From assembly GCF_017308015.1 (NCBI RefSeq), contig NZ_JAFKFW010000018.1, forward strand, positions 43,485-107,484: a stretch of DNA of 64,000 nucleotides. Direction: 5' to 3'. This DNA comes from Allobosea sp. (GTDB lineage Bacteria > Pseudomonadota > Alphaproteobacteria > Rhizobiales > Beijerinckiaceae). A program made the position numbers and the translations under genes. Positions 1-8,166 of the stretch are shown here, piece after piece (positions within the stretch are counted from its first letter, which is position 1; every line of letters begins with the position of its first letter). Under the pieces are notes generated by a model that saw only the letters and a program-made list of their open reading frames with translations, made no database searches and was not told where the DNA came from.

Positions 1-263
1 AAATCCTGCTGGGCGTCCACCGCCTCGCCGATTTCCTTGCAGCTGCCGAGCCTGGCGCAGAACTCGGCCTGGGCTTGCATGCGGTGGCCCAGGAAGGCCA
101 AGATTTCCGAGGCGATCGCGAACTGCGTCTCCCAGATTTTCTGCGGCAGCACGGTTGCCGAAGCGAGCTGCGCTTTGACGATCTGCATGCCTTCGTCGAC
201 CATGGCGCTGGGGCCGATCTGGTCCGGAGCGAGCGAATTGGAGACAGGCTTCGTCGTAGGCAT
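1..263 (-). CDS. Phasin family protein (N-terminal part, gene continues off the window)
   Basis: On the reverse strand an ATG at 263 follows a perfect AGGAGG ribosome site about 5 bases upstream. The frame stays open to base 1, so the C-terminus is missing. The visible ~87 residues read MPTTKPVSNSLAPDQ, then a helical stretch with AQLASATVLPQKIWETQ and EILAFLGHRMQAQAEF. This amphipathic, Gln/Ala-rich helix with 'CKEIGEAVDAQQD' at the end is typical of Phasin_2 proteins, which coat polyhydroxybutyrate granules or act as granule-associated chaperones. It is too short to exclude another small helical protein. It is transcribed away from the Nudix gene, so the two share an upstream region. Confidence 0.68.
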   Translation of the reverse strand, partial: MPTTKPVSNSLAPDQIGPSAMVDEGMQIVKAQLASATVLPQKIWETQFAIASEILAFLGHRMQAQAEFCARLGSCKEIGEAVDAQQD

Positions 264-378
264 GTGAACCTCCTGAATTGTCTCGGCTGCCTGAATGGCG
301 GCAATGGAGAGTTTCCTCCGAGGGCGTCATCCGGTCTTTGACGCAACGCAAAATCCGGAGGCGACGGGAGTTTTTTCG

Positions 379-849
379 ATGACTGCGTCGAGTGCCGGGA
401 TTCTCATGTATCGCGTTGCGGAGGAAGGAACCCAGGTTCTCCTCGTCCACCCCGGTGGCCCGTTCTGGCGGCACAAGGATTTCGGCGCCTGGTCCATCCC
501 GAAGGGCGAGCCATGTCCGGCGGAGACCGCCGAAGATGCGGCGCGGCGGGAGTTCGCCGAAGAGCTGGGAACCGTGCTCGAGGGGGCTCTCGCTCCGCTC
601 GGATGCATTCGACAAAGATCCGGGAAAATCGTCGAAGCCTTTGCCGTCGAGGGCGACCTGGACACGGAGCGGATTCGTTCTGGCAGCGAGGTTGAGATGG
701 AATGGCCGCGCGGCAGCGGTCGGATTCACCGGTTCCCCGAAATCGACCGTGCGGCCTGGTTCTCGCTTCCCGAAGCACGGTTGCGCATCCTGGCGGCGCA
801 AGGCGAGTTCATCGAGCGTCTCGAGAAAAAGCTGCTCGGCGTGACCTGA
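379..849 (+). CDS. Nudix (MutT-type) hydrolase
   Basis: Nudix hydrolases cleave nucleoside diphosphates linked to another moiety. The ~156-residue protein has the Nudix box at residues ~43-65 (GEPCPAE, then REFAEELG), with the catalytic Glu pair and Arg of the GX5EX7REUXEEXGU consensus intact. The preceding 'AWSIPKGE' is typical of the small NTP/diadenosine-polyphosphate-like branch. The start at 379 was chosen because GGGAG lies about 8 bases upstream and the domain begins immediately (MTASSAGILMYR). An in-frame ATG at 295 would add 28 residues without family resemblance. The substrate cannot be told. It stands alone, with 316 non-coding bases downstream. Confidence 0.88.
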   Translation: MTASSAGILMYRVAEEGTQVLLVHPGGPFWRHKDFGAWSIPKGEPCPAETAEDAARREFAEELGTVLEGALAPLGCIRQRSGKIVEAFAVEGDLDTERIRSGSEVEMEWPRGSGRIHRFPEIDRAAWFSLPEARLRILAAQGEFIERLEKKLLGVT

Positions 850-1165
850 GACCGAGACCTGCCCGACGCCGATCTCTGCCTCTTCGATGGCTCTGTGAAT
901 TCAGCGTTGGCGGCGGCGTCGACGGCCTGGGGAATATCGTCCCCCGTATCACGGCGCCGAGCCCCAACGGGATCAGCAGCCACCGGCGGGCGACGAAGGA
1001 TGGGTCTGGGTCCATTTCGGGCAATCGACGGCTCTCCCGTTCCAAGTCAGCAGCGATTGCAATCGCTGTTGCGGCAGGGGGCGTATGATCGATGTTGGCT
1101 GGTCTCGACGCGATGCATCTGCCAATTGAGCATCCAAAGCAATATGGCGGCTAGGGAAGCGAACG
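850..1165. other. Intergenic region upstream of the family-3 binding protein
   Basis: About 316 bases without a convincing gene on either strand; the open frames here lack ribosome sites and family resemblance. The only clear structure is a perfect 18-bp palindrome at 1051-1068. No T-tract terminator follows the Nudix stop. Confidence 0.5.
1051..1068. promoter_or_regulatory. Perfect 18-bp palindrome, candidate operator
   Basis: CAGCGATTGCAATCGCTG is identical to its reverse complement over all 18 bases, with no loop. Such a site suits a homodimeric regulator better than a terminator. It lies about 98 bases upstream of the binding-protein ATG at 1166, a sensible operator distance. No regulator gene is adjacent, so the cognate factor is unknown. 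Confidence 0.45.
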
Positions 1166-2008
1166 ATGATGCGGGCGGGTTGGTTTGGGCTCCTGGGGGC
1201 GATGGTCTCGACTGCCGCTCTGGGGGCAGACACTCTTTTGCGGGCCCGAGAGACAGGAACGCTGCGTCTGGGAGTGCGGGCCGATGCCCCACCGTATTCT
1301 TATCGCGGCGCGAGCGGAGAATACTCCGGCTACATGGTTGATTTGTGCCGCGAGATGGGCAGGGCGGTAAGCACGAAGATCGAAAATCCGCGGCTGAAAA
1401 TCGAGTACATTGAGGTTTCGGCGAATGACCGTCTGGATGCGGTCAAAGACGGAAAGATCGACATTCTCTGCGACCCGACGTCTGTTACTTCATCCCGGCG
1501 TGAGATGGTGGATTTTTCTTATCCCACGATGATCGATGGGGTCGGAGCCGTTTATCGTAAAAATGGGCCCACCAGCATCTCTGAATTCAATGGGAAAAAT
1601 ATCGGGGTCCTTCAGGGGACGACTGCCGAGCAGGCCTTGAAATCAATCTTATGGCAAATGGATATCAAGGCTAATATTGTTCCATCAGTTTCGCATGCTG
1701 ATGGAATTAGGGATCTGACAAAAAATAAAATAGACGTCTATTTTGGCGATAGGGGGATTTTGAGCTATTATATCCGCGATAGTAAGGAATCTAAATCGAT
1801 TCAATTGGAGAATAATTACTATACATTTGAAACTTACGCGCTCGCGATACAGAGAGGCGATGGGGCGTTCCGCGCGCTCGTGGATGCCACTCTTGCAGAT
1901 CTCTATCGCAGTCATGCCATACAGAAAATTTATACTCGCAGCTTCGGGAGCACCGTACCCGACGAATTCGTTCGGGTTCTTTATGTGATAAATGGCGTGC
2001 CAAAATAA
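1166..2008 (+). CDS. Periplasmic solute-binding protein, family 3 (amino-acid type), orphan
   Basis: The 280-residue protein starts with a signal peptide (MMRAGWFGLLGAMVSTAALG, then ADTLL). It continues with the SBP_bac_3 pattern: 'GTLRLGVRADAPPYSY', 'GYMVDLCREMG', 'DILCDPTSVTSSRREMVDFSYP', 'GKNIGVLQGTTAEQAL' and 'ALAIQRGDGAFRALVDATLADLYRS'. Family members bind polar amino acids for ABC import, or serve as sensory or cyclohexadienyl-dehydratase-like domains. GGGAAG lies upstream of the tandem ATG ATG. No permease or ATPase is nearby, so it is an orphan. The stretch 1540-1860 is markedly AT-rich (AAAAATAAAATAGAC, AATAATTACTATACA) against the GC-rich surroundings, which suggests acquisition by transfer. 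The ligand cannot be predicted. Confidence 0.82.
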   Translation: MMRAGWFGLLGAMVSTAALGADTLLRARETGTLRLGVRADAPPYSYRGASGEYSGYMVDLCREMGRAVSTKIENPRLKIEYIEVSANDRLDAVKDGKIDILCDPTSVTSSRREMVDFSYPTMIDGVGAVYRKNGPTSISEFNGKNIGVLQGTTAEQALKSILWQMDIKANIVPSVSHADGIRDLTKNKIDVYFGDRGILSYYIRDSKESKSIQLENNYYTFETYALAIQRGDGAFRALVDATLADLYRSHAIQKIYTRSFGSTVPDEFVRVLYVINGVPK

Positions 2009-2191
2009 GACGGACATTATCTTCGCCGTCGCCCGAAAGCTCGCGTGACGGCTTGGCCATCACTCCCCGGCAGTATGGTTACGGCTCATCTGAGCCGCCT
2101 TTCGTTTCTCCCATCTTCCTAACCGCCTCTAACACTTTGAACAAAGCATACCATGCATTATCCGATACCTATGTTCAGGAGGGTTTCGGGC

Positions 2192-2539
2192 ATGCAGCGC
2201 CTGATCAACGCGTTTTTCAATTCTGTGCGGGCATTCCGCAGGCTGGCCGCAAGCGAAAAAGCCTTTCAGCAGGAGCTTTTTGTGCTCATCTTATCGCTCC
2301 CGATAGGCTGGGTCGTCGCAAGAAGTTGGAGCAGTTTCGCCTTGCTGATCGGTGCGTTGTTGGCGCTGATCATGGTGGAAGTGCTTAACACCGGTATCGA
2401 GGCCGTATGCGATGCGGTGACCCCCGAGTTCAACAAGAATATCCAGCTGGCCAAGGATTGCGGTTCTCTGGCTGTACTCATTGCCGCGCTGATCGCTGCG
2501 GGTGTTTGGGTTGTTGCCCTGGCGGAATGGCTGATTTGA
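2192..2539 (+). CDS. dgkA: Diacylglycerol kinase, DgkA family
   Basis: This small integral inner-membrane kinase phosphorylates diacylglycerol to phosphatidic acid, recycling lipid released by membrane-derived glucan synthesis. The 115-residue protein has an N-terminal amphipathic helix (MQRLINAFFNSVRAFR), EKAFQQE with the conserved Glu, three membrane segments, and the family signature 'VEVLNTGIEAVCD', followed by 'NIQLAKDCGSLAVLI' where E. coli has the AKD-GSAAV motif. The start at 2192 is set by CAGGAGGG 8 bases upstream; an upstream in-frame ATG at 2153 has no such site. Length fits the family (~120 residues). It appears monocistronic. Confidence 0.93.
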   Translation: MQRLINAFFNSVRAFRRLAASEKAFQQELFVLILSLPIGWVVARSWSSFALLIGALLALIMVEVLNTGIEAVCDAVTPEFNKNIQLAKDCGSLAVLIAALIAAGVWVVALAEWLI

Positions 2540-3208
2540 CACTTTTGGCTGTCCAGCCTGCCGCCGGCTTTCAGAAGCATGTGGAATGAATACTTGTAAT
2601 TCTCGTTCCGTCTCCGCCAGGATCAGAGCGAAGAGGGCGCCGGGCTTTAGGCAGCAACTTGGTTGAAGGGAGCGGCGCGCCTGAATCAGTTTGGCGATCT
2701 CCTCCCCGCCCGCCATTTCGGCAGGGGCGTGGTGAGGGGGCATTGGTTCGGCTTCAGCCATGCCATGACCCTCAGGTAGTTTTCGATATCGGGGGGCCTT
2801 GTCCCTGGCGATGCGACGATCGGGATCGCGATCGACCTGCATGTCCTCGATCATTAGATGCGGATAGCACTTCTCATCGCGCGTGTGGCCGAGGTTGATA
2901 TCAAGCCATTTGCAATGCGGGCAGCCGCCGTTCAGCGGGTCGAAGACTAGAGCCTCAGGCACCGGCGTCGCGGCCGGGAGAGGGAGGCGAATACCTCGGA
3001 GATCCTCGGCAGTGTGCGGATATCCATGCAAGGCTAAGAGATCAGCCGCGTTTTCGGGCGCCAGAGGTATGGCCCGGGCCCGCCGACCTGTCCTTCAAAT
3101 TTCCGGAGCCTTGGCCGGGGTCGCGATTTGCGCCGGGGCCGCTCGCTCGCCCGAGCGGCGTTGGGCCAGCTGCGCTGGAACGGGCAGGACGTCCGCAGCC
3201 GCTTTCGG
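2540..3208. other. 0.67-kb stretch with no secure gene; possible gene remnant on the minus strand
   Basis: No frame here matches a family I recognise. On the minus strand an open frame from 3031 reads MHGYPHTAEDLRGIRLPLP and contains 'GGCPHCKWLDIN' with a CxxC pair. Its first ~100 codons are mostly G/C at third positions, as in real genes here. However, it has no ribosome site, a stop lies immediately upstream of its ATG, and it runs 250 bases into dgkA on the opposite strand. It may be the decayed remnant of a gene. No terminator is visible after dgkA. Confidence 0.25.
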
Positions 3209-4087
3209 TCAGCGCGCGTCGATGACGTCCTGAACGGTCTCGAAGAAGCTGCGCACCAGCGGCAGGCGCTGGCGCTCGGCCCGGCAGACGATGTATTCGC
3301 CGACGTCGAAATCGGCGCCGGTGATGATGATGCGCTTCAGGCCGTCCTCAGGCCTGAACTCCGCGGCGAAGACCACGCCGATTCCGAAGCCGAAGGCCAC
3401 GGCCTCGCGAACCGCTTCGCGCGACTGCACCTCCAGCAGGTTCGCCGGCTTGATCCCGGCGGTGGAGAGCCTGTTCTCGAAGACCTCGCGCGTGATCGAC
3501 CCGCGCTCGCGCAGTACGATATCCTGGCCGGCGAAGGCCTCGATCGGCATGTGGTCATGCTTGGCCAGCTCATGCTGGTCCGAGACGAAGGCGACCAGAT
3601 CGTCCGAGCGCAATCGGACGCTGTGGATGCGCGGGTCGGAGTTGGCCCGCGCCGTGATAGCGACATCGGCGGCGAAATCCATGATCTGGTCGACGACCTC
3701 CGAGGAGTTTCCGATGCTCAGCGAGAAGGTCAGGCCGGGATAACGCTCGCGCATGCGCGCCAGGGCCGGCATGACATGGGTGGCGCTGTCGGCCGCGATC
3801 CGTAGATGCCCGCGTTGGAGTGTACGGCTGCCGGCGAGCAGCGATTCCGCCTCGTCCTCCGCCGAGAACAGTTTGGTCGTGATGATGAAGAGGCTCTGCC
3901 CGAGCGGGGTCAGCTTCACCTGCCGCCCGGCGCGGTCGAACAGCCGGACGCCATAGGCGTCCTCCAGCCCGCGCACCTGGGCTGACAGGGTCGGCTGGCT
4001 GACATGGCGCGTCTTGGCCGCGCCGGTGAAGCTCTGCGCCTCGGCGACGGCATGAAAGGCGGCGAGGCCGGAATAGCTGATGGCCAT
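3209..4087 (-). CDS. LysR-family regulator of the phosphonate (phnWAY) operon
   Basis: This is a 292-residue LysR protein. The N-terminal winged helix-turn-helix includes 'FTGAAKTRHVSQPTLSAQVRGLE' around residues 20-42. The C-terminal periplasmic-binding-like effector domain has 'LRIAADSATHVMPALARM', 'VLRERGSITREVF' and 'GFGIGVVFAAEF'. It is transcribed divergently from phnW with a ~107-base control region holding a T-N11-A palindrome, the usual arrangement for autoregulation and coinducer-dependent activation of the divergent operon. The likely effector is AEP or a pathway intermediate (inference). It is clearly paralogous to the second LysR gene at 12933-13802: both share RERGS, REAVR and a Gly-rich 'GIG-V-AAEF' segment. 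Confidence 0.9.
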   Translation of the reverse strand: MAISYSGLAAFHAVAEAQSFTGAAKTRHVSQPTLSAQVRGLEDAYGVRLFDRAGRQVKLTPLGQSLFIITTKLFSAEDEAESLLAGSRTLQRGHLRIAADSATHVMPALARMRERYPGLTFSLSIGNSSEVVDQIMDFAADVAITARANSDPRIHSVRLRSDDLVAFVSDQHELAKHDHMPIEAFAGQDIVLRERGSITREVFENRLSTAGIKPANLLEVQSREAVREAVAFGFGIGVVFAAEFRPEDGLKRIIITGADFDVGEYIVCRAERQRLPLVRSFFETVQDVIDAR

Positions 4088-4122
4088 ATTTCCATAGATC
4101 CTATCTATGGGAGATATGGAAA
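4084..4122. promoter_or_regulatory. LysR operator with nested inverted repeats (T-N11-A)
   Basis: The core at 4092-4110 is CCATAGAT-CCT-ATCTATGG, a perfect 8-bp inverted repeat containing a T-N11-A LysR box (T4095 to A4107). An outer pair CCATAT (4084) / ATATGG (4114) and TTTCCATA (4089) / TATGGAAA (4115) are nearly concentric with it. It overlaps the LysR start codon, fitting autorepression. It lies ~95 bases before the preferred phnW start, fitting activation from about position -65. Confidence 0.72.
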
Positions 4123-4194
4123 CGATGTATTGGACCTATGTCAATCACGGTCCTAGCGTCCGGTCATCCGCCGCAACACATCGCGAGACCGTTC

Positions 4195-5340
4195 ATGGCC
4201 CAGGCCCGCCGCCCTGCCTCCTCCGAAACCGGTGATCCGCTTCTCCTGACTCCCGGCCCGCTGACCACCAGCAAGGCCATCAAGGAAGCGATGGTGCATG
4301 ACTGGGGTTCACGCGACGCGACCTTCGTCGGCATCAACAAGGCGGTTCTGGAGGAGCTGCCGAAGATCATCCATGGCGGCGAGGACTTCGTCACCGTGCC
4401 GATGCAGGGCTCCGGAACCTTCGCCGTCGAGGCGATGCTGACCACCTTCGTGCCGCGCGACGGCAAGATCCTGGTCCTGATCAACGGCGCCTATGGCCAG
4501 CGCGCCAAGCGCATCGTCGAGATCGCCGGCCGCGCCGTTGCGGTCCACGAGACCGCCGAGGACACCCCGCCGGACCTCGCCGAGATCGACCGCATGCTCG
4601 TGGCCGATACCGCCATCACCCATATCTTCACGGTTCATTGCGAGACGACCAGCGGCATCCGCAACCCGGTCGAGGCGATCGCGGCGCTGGCCAAGCGCCA
4701 TGGCCGCCGCCTGCTGGTCGACTCGATGAGTGCTTTCGGCGCCCTGCCGCTCGACAGCCGCGAGGTCTATTTCGACGCGGTCGCCGCCTCCTCGAACAAG
4801 TGCATCCAGGGCGTTCCCGGCCTCGGCTTCGTTATCGCCCGCAAGAGCGCGCTGGCGCAGACCCAGGGCAATGCGACCACGCTGGTGCTCGACCTCCACG
4901 ACCAGAATGCCGGCTTCGAGCGCACCGGCCAGTACCGCTTCACCCCGCCGATCCATGTCATCGTCGCCTTCCATGCGGCCTTGCAGGAGTTCTGGGCCGA
5001 GGGCGGCGTCGCCGGGCGCGGCGAGCGCTATGCCGAGAACGCCCGTATCCTGATCGAGGGCATGGAAGGGCTCGGCTTCCGCACGCTGCTGCCGGCGGCC
5101 CGGCAGGCGCCGATCATCGTCACTTTCCACATGCCGGAGGACAAGAACTTCGTCTTCCAGCGCTTCTACGACGCGCTGAAGGATGCCGGCTACGTCATCT
5201 ATCCCGGCAAGCTGACGGTCGCGGACAGCTTCCGCATCGGCTGCATCGGCGCGCTCGGCGCGCAGGACATGCGCGCCTTCGTCGCCACGGTGTCGGATGT
5301 GCTTGATGAGATGGGCGTCGGCCTGAAGTCGGCCGCGTGA
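4195..5340 (+). CDS. phnW: 2-aminoethylphosphonate--pyruvate transaminase
   Basis: PhnW is a PLP-dependent class V aminotransferase that converts 2-aminoethylphosphonate plus pyruvate to phosphonoacetaldehyde plus alanine, the entry step of AEP catabolism. Family hallmarks are 'LLLTPGPLTTSKAIKEAM' near the N-terminus, 'VPMQGSGTFAVEAML', 'HCETTSGIRNP', the PLP lysine in 'SSNKCIQGVPGLGFVIA' (residue ~202) and 'VIYPGKLTVADSFRIG'. The start at 4195 places the motif and lysine where other PhnWs have them and leaves a leader consistent with the operator position. An upstream in-frame ATG at 4138 would add 19 unconserved residues and cannot be excluded. It is the first gene of a tight phnW-phnA-phnY operon. 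Confidence 0.95.
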   Translation: MAQARRPASSETGDPLLLTPGPLTTSKAIKEAMVHDWGSRDATFVGINKAVLEELPKIIHGGEDFVTVPMQGSGTFAVEAMLTTFVPRDGKILVLINGAYGQRAKRIVEIAGRAVAVHETAEDTPPDLAEIDRMLVADTAITHIFTVHCETTSGIRNPVEAIAALAKRHGRRLLVDSMSAFGALPLDSREVYFDAVAASSNKCIQGVPGLGFVIARKSALAQTQGNATTLVLDLHDQNAGFERTGQYRFTPPIHVIVAFHAALQEFWAEGGVAGRGERYAENARILIEGMEGLGFRTLLPAARQAPIIVTFHMPEDKNFVFQRFYDALKDAGYVIYPGKLTVADSFRIGCIGALGAQDMRAFVATVSDVLDEMGVGLKSAA

Positions 5341-5351
5341 GGAGCCCTGAG

Positions 5352-6605
5352 ATGACAATGCACACGAAGATCGGCTCGGATGTCGTTGCGAACGGGCGCG
5401 AATATGCGCGGCCGCAGCGCCCGACGGTGGTGATCTGCATGGACGGCTCGGAGCCGGCCTATATCGAGGCCGCCAGCGCCAAGGGCCTGACGCCGAACCT
5501 TGACCGGATCATGAAGACCGGCGCCAGCACCCATGCCTATTCGGTGATCCCGAGCTTCACCAACCCGAACAACCTCTCGATCATCACCGGCCGCCCGCCG
5601 GTCTGGCACGGCATCGCCGGCAACTTCTTCTATGACCGCGAGGCCAGGGAAGAGGTGATGATGAACGACGCCCGCTTCCTCCGCGCGCCGACCATCCTGG
5701 CCGAGTTCCAGAAGGCCGGCTTCAAGGTCGCGATGGTCACCGCCAAGGACAAGCTGCGCACCCTGCTCGGCAAGGGTCTCGACTTCGCCTCCGGCAGCGC
5801 CATCGCCTTCTCCTCGGAGAAGGCCGACAAGGCCAACAAGGCCGAGAACGGCATCGAGAACGTGCTCGATTTCGTCGGCATGCCCGTGCCATCGGTCTAC
5901 TCGGCCGATCTCTCCGAGTTTGTGTTCGCTGCCGGCGTCAAATTGCTGGAGACCTTCAAGCCTGACCTGATGTATCTCTCGACCACCGACTATGTGCAGC
6001 ACAAGGCCGGGCCGGGCTCGGAGATGGCCGACTCGTTCTACGCCATGTTCGACGGTTATGTCGGCAAGCTCGACGCGCTCGGCTGCACGCTGGTCATCAC
6101 CGCCGACCACGGCATGAACGACAAGCACCTCGCCAATGGCGAGCCGGATGTCGTCTATCTCCAGAGCCTGATGGACGAATGGTACGGCAAGGGCACGATG
6201 CGCGTGATCCTGCCGATCACCGACCCTTACGTGGTCCATCACGGCGCGCTCGGCTCCTTCGCCACGGTCTATCTACCTGATGGCGCCAGCCAGGAAGAGG
6301 TCGCCGCCCGCATCTCCGGCCTCGACGGTATCGCGCTGGCGGTGACCTCGGCGGAAGCCTGCGAGCGCTTCGAACTGCCGGCTGACCGCATCGGCGATGT
6401 CGTGGTCGTCTCGACGCGCCAGAAGGTCATCGGCACCTCGCCGGACAGGCACGACCTCTCCGGCCTGACCGAGCCTTTGCGCTCGCATGGCGGCATCACC
6501 GAGCAGCGCGTGCCGATGATCGCCAACCGGCCGATCACGGTGCCGATGGGCCGCACGCTCCGCAATTTCGACGTCTTCGACGTCGCCCTGAACCTGGTGA
6601 ACTGA
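5352..6605 (+). CDS. phnA: Phosphonoacetate hydrolase
   Basis: This hydrolase cleaves the C-P bond of phosphonoacetate to acetate and phosphate. It is a zinc-dependent member of the alkaline-phosphatase superfamily. Visible features are '[16 protein letters not shown]' (metal-binding Asp), '[17 protein letters not shown]' (nucleophilic Thr), '[11 protein letters not shown]', '[13 protein letters not shown]', '[12 protein letters not shown]' (Asp-His metal ligands) and '[15 protein letters not shown]' (final His). The 417-residue length fits the family. ATG 5352 is preferred because AGGAG overlaps the phnW stop 8 bases upstream; a GTG at 5337 is also in frame. This is PhnA in the phosphonoacetate-hydrolase sense, unrelated to E. 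coli PhnA. Confidence 0.95.
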   Translation: MTMHTKIGSDVVANGREYARPQRPTVVICMDGSEPAYIEAASAKGLTPNLDRIMKTGASTHAYSVIPSFTNPNNLSIITGRPPVWHGIAGNFFYDREAREEVMMNDARFLRAPTILAEFQKAGFKVAMVTAKDKLRTLLGKGLDFASGSAIAFSSEKADKANKAENGIENVLDFVGMPVPSVYSADLSEFVFAAGVKLLETFKPDLMYLSTTDYVQHKAGPGSEMADSFYAMFDGYVGKLDALGCTLVITADHGMNDKHLANGEPDVVYLQSLMDEWYGKGTMRVILPITDPYVVHHGALGSFATVYLPDGASQEEVAARISGLDGIALAVTSAEACERFELPADRIGDVVVVSTRQKVIGTSPDRHDLSGLTEPLRSHGGITEQRVPMIANRPITVPMGRTLRNFDVFDVALNLVN

Positions 6606-6606
6606 G

Positions 6607-8058
6607 ATGAACGCGACGGTGAAGCCGCCGGTGCGGCGCGAGGCGATGCGCATCGCCGGCAAGCTGGTCACGACCGACGACATGGTCGAGGTCCATAATC
6701 CCTATGACAACAGCGTCGTCGGCCTGATCCCGGCCGCCCGGCCCGAGCATGTCCGCGAGGCCTTCGCCAAGGCCAAGGCGTTCAAGCCGAAGCTCTCGCG
6801 CTACGAGCGCCAGCAGATCCTGCAGAAGACGGCGGAACTGCTGCGCGACCGCAAGGAGCTGTTCGCGAAGCTGATCACGGCGGAAGCCGGCCTGTGCTGG
6901 AAGGACTCGCTCTATGAGGCGAGCCGCGCCTATGACGTCTGGTCCTTCGCGGCGCAGCTCACCATCAAGGACGATGGCGAGATGTTCTCCTGCGACATCT
7001 CCCCGAACGGCAAGGCGCGCAAGATCTTCACCACGCGCCAGCCGCTGCTCGGCGTGATCTCGGCGATCACCCCGTTCAACCACCCGCTGAACATGGTCAG
7101 CCACAAGCTGGCCCCGGCGATCGCGACCAATAATCGGCTTGTCCTCAAGCCGACGGAACTCACGCCGCTGACCGCGCTGGCGCTCGCCGATGTGCTCTAC
7201 GAGGCGGGCCTGCCGCCGGAGATGCTGTCGGTCGTCACCGGCAACCCCTCGACCATGGGTGACGCCATGATCACCGATCCCGATGCGGATCTGGTGACCT
7301 TCACCGGCTCGGTCCGCGTCGGCAAGCACATCGCCGACAAGGCCGGCTACAAGCGCATCGTGCTCGAGCTCGGCGGCAACGATCCGCTGATCGTCATGGA
7401 GGATGCCGATCTTGATAAGGCGGCCGAACTTGCGGTCACCGGCGCGACCAAGAACTCCGGCCAGCGCTGCACGGCGGTGAAGCGCATCCTGGTGGTCGAG
7501 AGCGTCGCCGACGCCTTCGCCAAGCTCGTCGTCGAGAAGGCGAAGAAGCTGAAATGCGGCGATCCGATGGACCCCAATACCGATGTCGGCTGCGTCATCA
7601 ATGCCCGCTCGGCCGCGCTCTTCCAGGCCCGCGTCGATGATGCGGTGACCAAGGGCGCCGAGGTGCTCCACGGCAAGCGGGCGGAAGGGGCGCTGTTCCA
7701 CCCGACCGTGGTCGACAAGATCCCCTACACCTGCGAGCTGGTGCATGAGGAGACCTTCGGCCCGGTGATCCCGATCATCCGCGTGCCCGACGACATCGCC
7801 GAGGTGATCCGGATATCGAACTCTACCGCCTATGGTCTCTCTTCCGGCATCTGCACCAACCGCTACGATTACATCCAGCGCTTTGTTGCCGATCTGGAGG
7901 TCGGCACGGTCAATCTCTGGGAGGTGCCGGGCTACCGGATCGAGATGTCCCCCTTCGGCGGCATCAAGGATTCCGGCCTCGGCTACAAGGAGGGTGTCGT
8001 CGAGGCCATGAAATCCTTCACCAACGTCAAGACGTGGTCGATGCCCTGGACCGCGTGA
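6607..8058 (+). CDS. phnY: Phosphonoacetaldehyde dehydrogenase
   Basis: This NAD(P)-dependent aldehyde-dehydrogenase-superfamily enzyme oxidises phosphonoacetaldehyde to phosphonoacetate, linking PhnW to PhnA. The 483-residue protein shows '[18 protein letters not shown]', '[19 protein letters not shown]', '[13 protein letters not shown]', the catalytic Glu in '[17 protein letters not shown]', the nucleophilic Cys in '[16 protein letters not shown]' (about residue 288) and '[28 protein letters not shown]'. One base separates the phnA stop from its ATG, so the two are co-translated. Sequence alone cannot fully separate it from other ALDHs; the assignment rests on this resemblance plus the phnW-phnA-phnY order known from Sinorhizobium meliloti. 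Confidence 0.93.
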   Translation: MNATVKPPVRREAMRIAGKLVTTDDMVEVHNPYDNSVVGLIPAARPEHVREAFAKAKAFKPKLSRYERQQILQKTAELLRDRKELFAKLITAEAGLCWKDSLYEASRAYDVWSFAAQLTIKDDGEMFSCDISPNGKARKIFTTRQPLLGVISAITPFNHPLNMVSHKLAPAIATNNRLVLKPTELTPLTALALADVLYEAGLPPEMLSVVTGNPSTMGDAMITDPDADLVTFTGSVRVGKHIADKAGYKRIVLELGGNDPLIVMEDADLDKAAELAVTGATKNSGQRCTAVKRILVVESVADAFAKLVVEKAKKLKCGDPMDPNTDVGCVINARSAALFQARVDDAVTKGAEVLHGKRAEGALFHPTVVDKIPYTCELVHEETFGPVIPIIRVPDDIAEVIRISNSTAYGLSSGICTNRYDYIQRFVADLEVGTVNLWEVPGYRIEMSPFGGIKDSGLGYKEGVVEAMKSFTNVKTWSMPWTA

Positions 8059-8071
8059 AACAAGAAAAGCC

Positions 8072-8101
8072 AACGCAGGCGGAGCGATCCGCCTGCGTTT
8101 T
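8072..8101 (+). terminator. Rho-independent terminator after phnY
   Basis: A perfect 12-bp stem AACGCAGGCGGA / TCCGCCTGCGTT (8072-8083, 8088-8099) with a GCGA loop is followed by a short T run. It separates the catabolic operon from the transporter operon, which therefore needs its own promoter or read-through. Confidence 0.9.
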
Positions 8102-8166
8102 CGTCTGTCAGGGGAAGAAAACGTCGCAAGAGCGTTCAAACTACTCACAAAACAGGGGATGAGAAC

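Noticed and set aside
2291-3031. 246-residue minus-strand frame near dgkA
   Set aside because: No ribosome site, overlaps dgkA and matches no family; kept only as a possible remnant.
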